Of a stretch of 16,935 nucleotides of DNA, positions 8,167 to 14,790 are shown in pieces (the first letter of the stretch is position 1; each line of letters starts with the position of its first letter). Position numbers and translations under genes: made by a program. The stretch spans positions 1 through 16,935 of the forward strand of contig DATILC010000058.1 in NCBI GenBank assembly GCA_035476855.1, in the 5' to 3' direction. Origin of the DNA: Solimonas_A sp035476855. Its GTDB lineage: Bacteria; Pseudomonadota; Gammaproteobacteria; Nevskiales; Nevskiaceae. The notes beneath the pieces are model-generated. The model made no database searches and was not told the DNA's origin. It worked only from the letters and a program-made list of their open reading frames with translations.

Positions 8167-9612
8167 TCAGGGCCCGCGTTCAGGCCGTGGCCAGCGCTGC
8201 AGCAGCAGGCCCAGCAGCCAGGCCATGCGCTTTCCAAAGGGTGGCCGCAGCCAGTGCAGCGGCAACAGGCGTCCAGGGCGGAACACCGCCCGTTTTGCCG
8301 AGAAGGTCTCGAACCCGTGGCGGCCGTGGTACTGACCCATGCCGCTCATGCCGATACCGCCCAGCGGCAGTTCGTGCTGGGCCACGTGGTAGATGCAGCC
8401 GTTGAGCGTGACGCCGCCGGAGACTGTGCCGTCGAGCACCTGCTCGACGCGACGGCGGTCGTGCTCGAACAGGTACAGCGCCAGCGGCCGTGACCCGGCG
8501 TTGATGTGCTGGAGCGCCTCGTCGAGATTGCGATACGTCAGCAGCGGCAGCACCGGCCCGAAGATTTCCTCGCGCAGCAGCGCCGCGTCGGCGGGGCAGT
8601 TCCACACCAGCGTCGGCGCCAGCACGCGGTTGTCGCGGTTGCAGGACTCGCCGGCGGGATTGATCGTCTCGACCTGCGCGCCGTGGCGGCGCGCCTCCTG
8701 CAGCCAGCCGTTGAGACGATCCCAGGCGGCGCTGCTGATCATCCGCGTGTACTGCGGGTTGGCCACCAGCGCGGGGTACATCTCCTGCACCGCGGCGCGA
8801 GCCTCGAGGACGAAGGGTAGCAACTGCGATTCCGGCAACAGTACGTAGTCCGGGGCGACGCAGGTCTGCCCGGCGTTGATCAGGCGCGCGTGCAGGATGC
8901 TGCGTACGGCCGGCGCCAGCGGATAGTGTTCGCCGAGGATCGCCGGCGACTTGCCGCCGAGTTCCAGCGTCACCGGCACCAACTGCTCGCTGGCCTGGCG
9001 CAGCACCATGCGGCCGACGCGTGCCGAGCCGGTGAACAGCAGGTGGTCGAAGGGCAGGGCGGCGAAGGCGCGCGAGACCGCGGCATCGCCGGTGACCACC
9101 GCCACCTGCTCCGGCGGAAACAGCGAAGCCAGCAGCTCGCGCAGCAGCTCCGCCGTGCGTGGTGTCTGCTCCGAGGGCTTGATCAGCACGCGGTTGCCGG
9201 CGGCGAGCGCACCGACCAGCGGCGACAGGCAGAGGTAGGCCGGATAGTTGTAGGCGCCGATTACGCCGACGATGCCCAGCGGCTGGTGGCGCAGCCAGGC
9301 GCTCGCCGGCTGCATCTGCCAGTTGGCGAACACCCGGCGTGGTCGCATCCAGCGGCGCAGGCGCGAGCGGGTGTGGCGGATCTCGTCGATCACGCCGAAC
9401 AGCTCCATCAGCAGGGTCTCCACCACCGCGCGTCCGCCGAAGTCGGCATCGATCGCAGCGGCGAGGCGATGGCGCTGCTCCAGCAACAGCCGCTCCAGCC
9501 GCAGCAGGTCCGCGCGCCGCTGCGCCAGCGTCGGGATGCGGTAGCCGGCCGCGCGCTGGTGCACGAAGGCGGCAGTGGCCGTGCAGGCAGCGGCAGCGCT
9601 CAGGTCAGACAT
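8167..9612 (-). CDS. Aldehyde dehydrogenase, coniferyl-aldehyde-dehydrogenase type
   Basis: A 481-residue NAD(P)-dependent aldehyde dehydrogenase that oxidises an aldehyde to a carboxylate. Seen are the oxyanion asparagine N122 in GAYNYP, K145 in LIKPSE, the cofactor loop FTGSARVG (193-200), the general base E217 in LELGGKSP, and the nucleophile C251 in NAGQTC followed by VAPDYVLLP. The latter is characteristic of the coniferyl/fatty-aldehyde branch. EEIFGPVLP and the closing SGMGQYHGRHGFETFS region are also present. The last ~25 residues include a short hydrophobic stretch (MAWLLGLLLQRW), suggesting membrane association, as in fatty aldehyde dehydrogenases. Its ATG lies inside the end of the acyl-CoA-binding protein gene (8-base overlap). 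The Shine-Dalgarno is weak, which fits coupled translation. The exact aldehyde is unknown. Confidence 0.9.
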   Translation of the reverse strand: MSDLSAAAACTATAAFVHQRAAGYRIPTLAQRRADLLRLERLLLEQRHRLAAAIDADFGGRAVVETLLMELFGVIDEIRHTRSRLRRWMRPRRVFANWQMQPASAWLRHQPLGIVGVIGAYNYPAYLCLSPLVGALAAGNRVLIKPSEQTPRTAELLRELLASLFPPEQVAVVTGDAAVSRAFAALPFDHLLFTGSARVGRMVLRQASEQLVPVTLELGGKSPAILGEHYPLAPAVRSILHARLINAGQTCVAPDYVLLPESQLLPFVLEARAAVQEMYPALVANPQYTRMISSAAWDRLNGWLQEARRHGAQVETINPAGESCNRDNRVLAPTLVWNCPADAALLREEIFGPVLPLLTYRNLDEALQHINAGSRPLALYLFEHDRRRVEQVLDGTVSGGVTLNGCIYHVAQHELPLGGIGMSGMGQYHGRHGFETFSAKRAVFRPGRLLPLHWLRPPFGKRMAWLLGLLLQRWPRPERGP

Positions 9613-10042
9613 GTGCCAACCGGGTCTCCGTGTGGTTTGTTGCCAATGGCATCATGTGTCCCTCCATCGCCACGCAGTCTGTTCGGGGCGCAGTGATGCC
9701 GGGAGCGCACGGCGGATCGAGTTGCATGGACATGCAGCTCAATCCGCTGCATCGCGACTTTGCGCTGGACTGCGCGCTGGACAGGTCCTCGACCTCGGCG
9801 ATGTAGCGACGCATCGCTGCTTCGCGGCTCAGTCCGCGCAGGCGCGCCCGGGCGTCATGGCGGAAGCAGGCATGCAGCTTGCGCATCTGAGGGCGTGGCC
9901 CCCGCACATCACCTTCGCTTGCCTGGCGCGACAGCGCGTACATGCGCAACTGCAGCTCGTTGATGCCATAGGCGCCGCCTGGCAGCAGCATTGACTGGAA
10001 GCGCGCCACGGAGGCGTTGAACATTTCCTGCAGGTCGCTCAT
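9605..10042 (-). CDS. Acyl-CoA-binding protein (ACBP family) with C-terminal extension
   Basis: A 145-residue product. Residues 3-88 align without gaps to animal ACBP, a four-helix carrier of long-chain acyl-CoA. The ligand-binding positions Y28, K32, K54 and Y73 of the bovine protein become Y35, R39, R61 and Y80 at identical spacing, so both lysines are arginine. Clear family strings are MYALSRQASEGD (34-45) and GLSREAAMRRYIAEVEDL (70-87). Residues 89-145 are a cysteine-containing tail with no recognised domain. The ATG at 10042 is chosen because the domain begins there and sequence upstream is terminator DNA, but no Shine-Dalgarno is visible. The gene ends 8 bases inside the aldehyde dehydrogenase gene, heading the minus-strand cluster. 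Bacterial ACBPs are uncommon; this one probably buffers or delivers acyl-CoA for the pathway. Confidence 0.75.
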   Translation of the reverse strand: MSDLQEMFNASVARFQSMLLPGGAYGINELQLRMYALSRQASEGDVRGPRPQMRKLHACFRHDARARLRGLSREAAMRRYIAEVEDLSSAQSSAKSRCSGLSCMSMQLDPPCAPGITAPRTDCVAMEGHMMPLATNHTETRLAHV

Positions 10043-10054
10043 GTGGACGGGCCC

Positions 10055-10090
10055 AAAAAAGAGGCGGGGCCCAAAACCCACGGGCCCCGC
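10055..10090 (-). terminator. Intrinsic terminator in the ACBP leader
   Basis: Read on the minus strand: a perfect 9-base-pair stem, GCGGGGCCC with GGGCCCCGC, around the loop GTGGGTTTT, followed by CTC and six T. This is a strong rho-independent terminator shape. It ends only 12 bases before the ACBP ATG, so a promoter cannot fit between them. It must either stop an upstream transcript or act as a conditional attenuator of the whole minus-strand cluster. Confidence 0.7.
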
Positions 10091-10107
10091 AACTCCGAGG
10101 AGAGTTG
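10090..10107 (-). promoter_or_regulatory. Leader hairpin abutting the terminator
   Basis: CAACTC and GAGTTG (10090-10095 and 10102-10107) form a 6-base-pair stem with a 6-base loop, directly before the terminator stem in the minus-strand transcript and sharing its first base. Two stacked hairpins of this sort are common in attenuator leaders. Their regulatory role here is inferred. Confidence 0.35.
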
Positions 10108-10216
10108 TTCCGGGAAACTGCGCTGCAGGGCCGTGCACGATCATCAGGCCGCTGTCCGGAGCGTGGCGCGAGTGTGGCGATCCGTCGCAGCGTCCACGAG
10201 AGCCGTTCGTGCCAAG

Positions 10217-10246
10217 ATTCTTTGCATATCGGGACAGGCCTGTCGT
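10217..10246 (-). promoter_or_regulatory. Candidate minus-strand promoter with palindromic operator
   Basis: GACAGGCCTGTC (10233-10244) is a perfect 12-base palindrome. On the minus strand it overlaps a weak -35-like ACGACA (10246-10241), 18 bases from a -10-like AAGAAT (10222-10217). Both elements match the consensus at only 4 of 6 positions. A repressor site over the promoter of the ACBP cluster is plausible but unproven. Confidence 0.25.
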
Positions 10247-10424
10247 TGACCTGTAATGCCATGCAAGCTGGCGCGATCGGTACTCACTGCGCCGGCGTGG
10301 CGCGCGCAGACTGCGCTCGACTTCAAACGCAGGACAGGAGACGGCGCATGCGCGGTGTAATCGGACTTCCCTGAGCGGCAGTGTCAGCGCTACACAGGCC
10401 TGCGCACGCAGGCTGGCCGCAAAA

Positions 10425-10439
10425 GCCAAGCAGCTTGGC
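10425..10439. repeat. Short inverted repeat GCCAAG-cag-CTTGGC
   Basis: A perfect 6-base inverted repeat with a 3-base spacer. On the minus strand it is followed by TTTT, so it could be a weak terminator. Alternatively it may be a dimeric-regulator operator for either divergent gene. Nothing decides between these. Confidence 0.3.
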
Positions 10440-10489
10440 ATCCGCGCCGCTCACCGGGATGGGCGCACGACGCTAGTCTGCGCAGGAAG

Positions 10490-10518
10490 GGCCAGGTCAT
10501 GGCCTGGCCTCCGAGGAG
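10490..10518 (+). promoter_or_regulatory. 5'-leader hairpin and Shine-Dalgarno of the serine hydrolase
   Basis: GGCCAGG (10490-10496) pairs with CCTGGCC (10503-10509) around a 6-base loop. Three bases later comes GAGGAG (10513-10518), 9 bases before the ATG at 10528. The strong Shine-Dalgarno fixes the start codon. The hairpin leaves it exposed and may stabilise the 5' end of the message. Confidence 0.45.
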
Positions 10519-10527
10519 TAGAGACTC

Positions 10528-11982
10528 ATGACAAGAAACGTCGCGGCCCTTGCGGCCGGACTGACGCTGGCCCTGCTGTTGTCGGCCTGCAGCCGCTCAT
10601 CGCCGGTCGATGGCAGTGCCGGCAGCACTGCAGGCAACGGCGGCCTGCAGCCGATCCCGCGCAGCGCACCGCAGTGCGCGCAGCCGGCCGAGGGCCAGTT
10701 GTTCCCGCCGGTCGATGCGGCTGCGCTGGGCTTCGACCCGGCGCGCCTCGACGCGGCGCTGGACTACGGCACACGCCTGCTGAGCAGCTCGATCCGTGTC
10801 TACCGCTATGGCTGCCTCGCCGCCGAGACCCAGCAGGACCAGGTCAGCGTCTGGGTGCCGCAGTTGATGGCCAGTGCGTCCAAGACCGTGCTGGCGATGG
10901 TGGTGGGCCGGGCGGTGACGCAGGGCCATCTGAAGCTGGAGGATCCCATCGGCAAATACCTTCCGGAGGCGGACGCCACGCATGGCGCGCTGACCGTGCG
11001 GCATCTGCTCACGCAGACGTCTGGCCTGGCGCTGGTGCTGGCCGACGAGATCGCGGGCCTGCTCAGCGATCCGGTGCAGCAGACGCTGTCGATGCCGTTC
11101 TGGTACGAGCCCGGTACGGAATACATGTATGCGCAGAACACGCTGTCGACGCTGGCGCGCGTGGTCGAGCGCGCCAGCGGTGTGGAGTTCCAGGAGTACG
11201 CGCAGCGCGAGCTGATGAATCACCTGGGCGTGTCGCGCAACCACTGGCTGTGGCTGCGCGACCGCAGCGGCGGCACGATCGTGATGGGTGGCCTGATGAT
11301 GCGACCCGACGACGAGGCGCGCATCGGCCACCTGATGCTCTATGGCGGCCGCTGGAACGGTGAGCAGCTGATCGACGCCGCCTACCTGCGCGAGGGCGTG
11401 CGCGGTACCCAGGCCAATCCCGGCTACGGCTTCCTGATCTGGACCAACGAGGGCGACTGGCACAAGGGCAGTGCCATTGGCCGGCCGGTGCGCATCGACT
11501 CTGCGTTGCTGCCGGGCGTGCCGCGCGATGCCTACGGCGCGATGGGCGCGCTGGGGCAGATGATCGTCGCGGTCCCCAGCCGTCACCTGGTGATCGTGCG
11601 CAACGGTGGTCCCGGCGACGGCGCCTCGACGATCGAGGGCCTGAAGTACAAGGAACTGATCCGGCTGGTCAGCGACGCGATCGACGACGCGCCGCGCATC
11701 ACCGAGCCGGGGCCGCTGACGTATCCCGCGCCTGCCGGGCAGTTCGACGCCATCCCTGAATACCTGGATGTCTTCGGCTGGAGCCTGCCCGGCATCCTGC
11801 TCGGCGTCGGCGAAGACTCCTTGCCGGATTGCAACCTGCTGTTGTGCAACGGCCGCGTGATCGCGCAGGACCTTGCCGGTTTCGGCGGCGACACGGTCCT
11901 GCAGTTCACCAACGTGATCGCCGGCACGGCGCTCGACAGCGCGCAAGGCCGCGAGTACAGCGCGGTCACGCAGCCCGAGTAG
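10528..11982 (+). CDS. Serine beta-lactamase-fold hydrolase, lipoprotein
   Basis: A 484-residue member of the beta-lactamase/penicillin-binding-protein-like serine hydrolase family (class C/EstB-like). It is a lipoprotein: residues 1-20 are a hydrophobic signal with lipobox LSAC and the lipidation cysteine at C21, followed by a serine/glycine-rich linker. The nucleophile motif is S116-A-S-K119 (SxxK). HLLTQTSGL (159-167) is the next conserved block. The tyrosine motif reads Y201-A-Q-N204, one residue longer than the usual Y-x-N. Members are beta-lactamases, esterases, peptidases or transacylases, and this one cannot be assigned a substrate. The last ~110 residues lie beyond the usual core. 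It is expressed alone from its own strong ribosome binding site, divergent from the ACBP cluster, with which it may share regulation. Confidence 0.82.
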   Translation: MTRNVAALAAGLTLALLLSACSRSSPVDGSAGSTAGNGGLQPIPRSAPQCAQPAEGQLFPPVDAAALGFDPARLDAALDYGTRLLSSSIRVYRYGCLAAETQQDQVSVWVPQLMASASKTVLAMVVGRAVTQGHLKLEDPIGKYLPEADATHGALTVRHLLTQTSGLALVLADEIAGLLSDPVQQTLSMPFWYEPGTEYMYAQNTLSTLARVVERASGVEFQEYAQRELMNHLGVSRNHWLWLRDRSGGTIVMGGLMMRPDDEARIGHLMLYGGRWNGEQLIDAAYLREGVRGTQANPGYGFLIWTNEGDWHKGSAIGRPVRIDSALLPGVPRDAYGAMGALGQMIVAVPSRHLVIVRNGGPGDGASTIEGLKYKELIRLVSDAIDDAPRITEPGPLTYPAPAGQFDAIPEYLDVFGWSLPGILLGVGEDSLPDCNLLLCNGRVIAQDLAGFGGDTVLQFTNVIAGTALDSAQGREYSAVTQPE

Positions 11983-12027
11983 CTTCGCCTACGCGTGTCA
12001 TCGGCAATGGCCTACACGGCAAAGAGG

Positions 12028-12060
12028 TTGGCCCCGAAAGTTAATGACACTGGCATTTTC
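12028..12060 (+). promoter_or_regulatory. Conserved upstream box, copy 1
   Basis: A 33-base stretch matching 13482-13514 at 27 positions, with GAAAGTTAA and TGGCATTT as identical blocks, 124 bases before the FG-GAP start. It is the best conserved noncoding sequence ahead of the two genes, so it may hold a shared promoter or operator. No consensus sigma-70 or sigma-54 element fits it well. Confidence 0.4.
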
Positions 12061-12151
12061 GCCTCTCACGGCAGGGCGCTGCGAGAAATAAGGTGACGGC
12101 CACGACGATGAACTTTCGTCGCGCGAACATAACCACATCATGGAGGATCAC

Positions 12152-13315
12152 ATGTCTGTCTACCCCCGCCGCCTGATCAGCGCGGCTGCTGCAGTTATCG
12201 GTCTCGTCTCCCTCTCGGCCCAGGCTGCACCGGCCAGCTTTGCCCCCGCGGTCAACTACGCCATCGGCGGCAGCGGCGGCCCTGGCCCGCACACCAATGC
12301 GATGTCTGCCGGCGACTTCAACGGCGATGGCTACGCCGACATCGTTTCCGCCGACTATTTCTCCGGCGCCGGCCCGCGCGTGATGCTGAACAACGGCAAT
12401 GGCACGTTCCAGGCGCCGGGCATCATCGTGCCGCTGCAGCAGTTCGTCGGCGTGGTCGAGGCCGTCGATCTCAACGGCGATGGCAAGGACGACCTGGTCG
12501 CCACCAATGCCGGCAGTGTCTGGGCGCTGCTCAGCAACGGTAACGGTACGTTCACGCAGGCCTGGACCCAGCTGGAACCGCAGGGCGGGCAGGAGGGCGT
12601 GCAACTGGCCGACGTCAATGGCGACGGCAAGCTCGATCTCGGCGTGCAGCTGCGCTACGGCGTGAAGACCTACCTCGGCAATGGCAACGGCACGTTCGGC
12701 GCCGGCATCCTGACCGCGGTGCCGGACCCGACGCTTTCGGCCTTCGCCTATGGCGATCTCAACAATGACGGCAAGCCTGACCTGGTGGTATCGCTGGCCT
12801 TCATCGGCCAGTCGATCCTGACCTACCTGGGCAACGGCGACGGCAGCTTCAGCTTCTCCAGCATCGGCGTGGCGCCGGGCGTGCCGGGCGAGGTGATGAT
12901 TGGCGACACCAACAGCGACGGCAAGAAGGACGTCGTCGTGCTGGCAGAGTTCGTGCCCACCGCGAACGTCGTGGTGTTCCTCGGCAACGGCACCGGCGGA
13001 TTCAGCAACGCGACGCAGCCGGCGCGCTTCAACGGTGGCAACTTCAGCGGCAACGCCGGCATGGCCGACCTCAACAACGACGGACACCCGGACGTGCTGG
13101 TGCCGGACGTGGTCACCAACAAGGTCACGGTGGTGGTCGGCGACGGCAACGGTGGCTTCCTGCCGAGCGGCAGCTATGCGGTGGCCACCAGCCCGCAGGG
13201 CCCGGCACTGGCGGACTTCAACCATGACGGCAAGGTGGACATCGCCGTCGGTGGCATCGCCAGCCTGTTCACCGGGGCCTCGCAGATCTCGGTGCTGCGC
13301 AACACCACGCCGTAA
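12152..13315 (+). CDS. Secreted FG-GAP/VCBS seven-bladed beta-propeller protein, copy A
   Basis: A 387-residue exported protein. The start at 12152 is chosen because GGAGG (12142-12146) lies 5 bases before it; the ATG at 12140 overlaps that site. The signal peptide ends at SAQA, with likely cleavage after A25. The rest is seven FG-GAP/VCBS repeats, each with a calcium-binding loop of the form D-x-N-x-D-G-x-x-D starting at D55, D106, D154, D202, D252, D306 and D355, with NGNGTF-type turns between. Seven repeats spaced 48-54 residues apart match an integrin-alpha-like seven-blade propeller. No membrane anchor, PEP-CTERM or autotransporter domain is seen, and the protein ends in VLRNTTP. Extracellular adhesion or ligand binding is a general family role; the target is unknown. 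Its paralogue follows directly. Confidence 0.85.
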   Translation: MSVYPRRLISAAAAVIGLVSLSAQAAPASFAPAVNYAIGGSGGPGPHTNAMSAGDFNGDGYADIVSADYFSGAGPRVMLNNGNGTFQAPGIIVPLQQFVGVVEAVDLNGDGKDDLVATNAGSVWALLSNGNGTFTQAWTQLEPQGGQEGVQLADVNGDGKLDLGVQLRYGVKTYLGNGNGTFGAGILTAVPDPTLSAFAYGDLNNDGKPDLVVSLAFIGQSILTYLGNGDGSFSFSSIGVAPGVPGEVMIGDTNSDGKKDVVVLAEFVPTANVVVFLGNGTGGFSNATQPARFNGGNFSGNAGMADLNNDGHPDVLVPDVVTNKVTVVVGDGNGGFLPSGSYAVATSPQGPALADFNHDGKVDIAVGGIASLFTGASQISVLRNTTP

Positions 13316-13330
13316 GCGCTACGCGGTAAA

Positions 13331-13367
13331 GAAACAGGCCCGCCTCGGCGGGCCTGTTTCGTTTTAT
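13331..13367 (+). terminator. Intrinsic terminator after FG-GAP copy A
   Basis: GAAACAGGCCCGC (13331-13343) pairs perfectly with GCGGGCCTGTTTC (13348-13360) around a CTCG loop, followed by GTTTTA. It lies 15 bases after the stop codon. The same core stem recurs after copy B. Confidence 0.85.
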
Positions 13368-13388
13368 GCAAGCGTATTCGGCAGCACA

Positions 13389-13463
13389 GTAGCCCGGACG
13401 CAGTCCGGGGTCTCTGCGCAGGCGATTGAACGAGCTTCACCTCCCGGACTGGGTCCGGGCTAC
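13389..13463. repeat. Inverted pair of REP-like palindromes (BIME-like), copy 1
   Basis: GTAGCCCGGACGCAGTCC (starting 13389) and its near-complement ending GTCCGGGCTAC at 13463 flank a 30-base spacer. Each arm contains its own palindrome around CCCGGAC. One arm has GGG instead of GCG in the centre. Such elements are scattered by REP-associated transposases in gammaproteobacteria; no transposase gene is in this window. Confidence 0.75.
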
Positions 13464-13481
13464 GGGCCCTGCAGGGCCACA

Positions 13482-13514
13482 TTGGCCCTGAAAGTTAACG
13501 AGCTTGGCATTTCC
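13482..13514 (+). promoter_or_regulatory. Conserved upstream box, copy 2
   Basis: The counterpart of 12028-12060, identical at 27 of 33 positions and 133 bases before the second FG-GAP start. The differences cluster in the middle (the bases between GTTAA and TGGCATTT), leaving two conserved blocks, as two recognition half-sites would. Confidence 0.4.
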
Positions 13515-13614
13515 TCCCATCACGACCTTATCCGCCCCGCGCTTAGTGTGCTGCCACGACTGCACCATCGTGCAGCGCGTGCCGAAGGCACCAGAAAAAT
13601 CACGGAGGATTCCA

Positions 13615-14778
13615 ATGTCTGTTTCCACACACCGCAGCCTTATCGCCACCGCTGCGCTCGCTACCCTGTCGTTCGCCGCCCAGGCCACGCCGCCGCCGGT
13701 GAGTTTCGCTGCGCCGCTCAACTACGCCACCGGTGCTCTCGCGCCTCCGGGCTGGAGCGAGACCACGCTGGTCACCGCCGACTTCAACAACGATGGCCGC
13801 GCCGACGTCGCCTCCACCGACCTGTTCGCCTTCCCGCAGGCGGCACCGATCGTGCAGCTGGGCCTGAGCAGCGGCGGCTTCCAGAGCCCCGGCACGCGCC
13901 TGCCGTCCAGCGCCAACGGTGCCGGCGCGCTCGCCGCCGACGACTTCAACTTCGACGGCAAGGTCGACCTGATCGTGTCGACCACCACCGCGCTGAAGGT
14001 CTATCTCGGCAACGGCAATGGCACGTTCACCGCCGGCGCCTCGTACTCGGTGTACACCGGTGGGCAGGAAGACATCGTCACGCTTGACCTCAACAACGAC
14101 GGCAAGAAGGATGCGGTCGCGATCACGCGCACCGGCATCCAGGTGCTGAAGGGCAATGGCAACGGCACGTTCACGCAGCTCGCCGGCCAGACCGTTCCGG
14201 GCATCTTCCCCTCGGGCATCGACAAGGCGAAGTTCAACTACGACAGCAATCCCGACCTGCTGCTGATCGACGGCGCCGGCCAGGTGATCCCGCTGCTCGG
14301 CACCGGTACCGGCAGCTTCACCCAGGTGCAGGGCGCGCAGGGCATCGCCGGCTTCATCCTCGGCACTGGCCTTGCGGCCGATTTCAACCACGACGGCATC
14401 GACGATGCGGTGGCGATGCCGGAGTTCAACGCCGGCGTGCGCAACGCCGTGGTGTTCATCTCCAACGGCAGCGGCGGTTTCGTCAGCCAGACCGGCAGCT
14501 ACTACGACGGTGGCCTCGCGCCGGTGTCGGGTGAGATCGCCGACCTCAACCTCGACGGCCACCCGGACATCATCGCCAGCGACACGCTCGGCGGCCAGCT
14601 GGTGATGTTGCTCGGCAACGGTGACGGTACGTTCGTCCAGGGCGGTGGCTTCGCGGCCTCGTTCTCCTGCCAGACGCCGGTGGTGCTCGACGTCAACCTC
14701 GACGGCAAGAAGGATCTCGCCACGGTGGGCATTGCCAGTGGCGGCGTGCTGTCGGTGCTGCACAACACCACGCCGTAA
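13615..14778 (+). CDS. Secreted FG-GAP/VCBS seven-bladed beta-propeller protein, copy B
   Basis: A 387-residue paralogue of the preceding gene, with the same codon count, from the ATG at 13615 with GGAGG (13604-13608) 6 bases upstream. The signal peptide ends at FAAQA, with likely cleavage after A24. The calcium loops begin at D56, D110, D158, K206, D256, D310 and D359, and the spacings between them (54, 48, 48, 50, 54, 49) nearly repeat those of copy A. The fourth loop is degenerate (KFNYDSNPD): the first aspartate is lysine and the glycine is serine, so that blade probably no longer binds calcium. It ends VLHNTTP, like copy A. It has its own upstream box and follows copy A's terminator, so the two are probably transcribed separately. 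The role is presumably extracellular binding. Confidence 0.85.
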   Translation: MSVSTHRSLIATAALATLSFAAQATPPPVSFAAPLNYATGALAPPGWSETTLVTADFNNDGRADVASTDLFAFPQAAPIVQLGLSSGGFQSPGTRLPSSANGAGALAADDFNFDGKVDLIVSTTTALKVYLGNGNGTFTAGASYSVYTGGQEDIVTLDLNNDGKKDAVAITRTGIQVLKGNGNGTFTQLAGQTVPGIFPSGIDKAKFNYDSNPDLLLIDGAGQVIPLLGTGTGSFTQVQGAQGIAGFILGTGLAADFNHDGIDDAVAMPEFNAGVRNAVVFISNGSGGFVSQTGSYYDGGLAPVSGEIADLNLDGHPDIIASDTLGGQLVMLLGNGDGTFVQGGGFAASFSCQTPVVLDVNLDGKKDLATVGIASGGVLSVLHNTTP

Positions 14779-14790
14779 GCCGGCGCGGTG

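Larger units (their letters stand above)
10043..10527. other. Divergent control region between ACBP cluster and serine hydrolase
   Basis: About 485 bases without a convincing gene; short open frames here have no family resemblance. From left to right it holds an intrinsic terminator pointing minus (10055-10090), a second hairpin (10090-10107), a 12-base perfect palindrome (10233-10244), an inverted repeat GCCAAG-cag-CTTGGC (10425-10439), and a hairpin just before the Shine-Dalgarno of the plus-strand gene. It is slightly richer in A and T than the flanking genes in the 10205-10260 stretch, as expected for promoters. Confidence 0.5.
12028..13463 (+). repeat. Tandem duplication, module copy 1
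   Basis: First of two adjacent modules with the same order of parts: a 33-base upstream box, a GGAGG ribosome site, a 387-codon FG-GAP gene, an intrinsic terminator whose stem core contains ACAGGCCCGC, and an inverted pair of REP-like palindromes. Both modules span 1436 bases from box to REP end, although internal spacings differ by 9 bases in compensating places. The order and lengths show duplication from one ancestor. Confidence 0.75.

Noticed and set aside
8139..8237. Earlier start for the DUF1302 gene
   Set aside because: It would bury the signal peptide 33 residues inside the protein and overlap the ALDH end; AAGGA is placed for the ATG at 8138.
5892..8405. An 837-codon open frame on the plus strand opposite the DUF1302 gene
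   Set aside because: The opposite strand has a signal peptide, family motifs, a ribosome site and a barrel C-terminus. This frame has only shadow composition.
10043..10441. N-terminal extension of the ACBP frame by 133 codons
   Set aside because: The added residues would be translated from the terminator and control region and show no domain. The ACBP fold begins at the internal methionine.
10597..11946. A 449-codon minus-strand frame opposite the serine hydrolase
   Set aside because: The plus strand carries the lipobox, SxxK and a strong Shine-Dalgarno; the minus frame resembles no family.
12051..12066. A sigma-54 promoter at TGGCATTT upstream of FG-GAP copy A
   Set aside because: The GC doublet is not at the required spacing from the GG, and the second copy does not restore it.
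12300..14710. Regularly spaced short DNA repeats (GGCAATGGCAACGGCACG-like) that could suggest an array
   Set aside because: They encode the repeated calcium loops and NGNGTF turns of the FG-GAP blades. They are degenerate, in frame and lack unique spacers, so they are not CRISPR.
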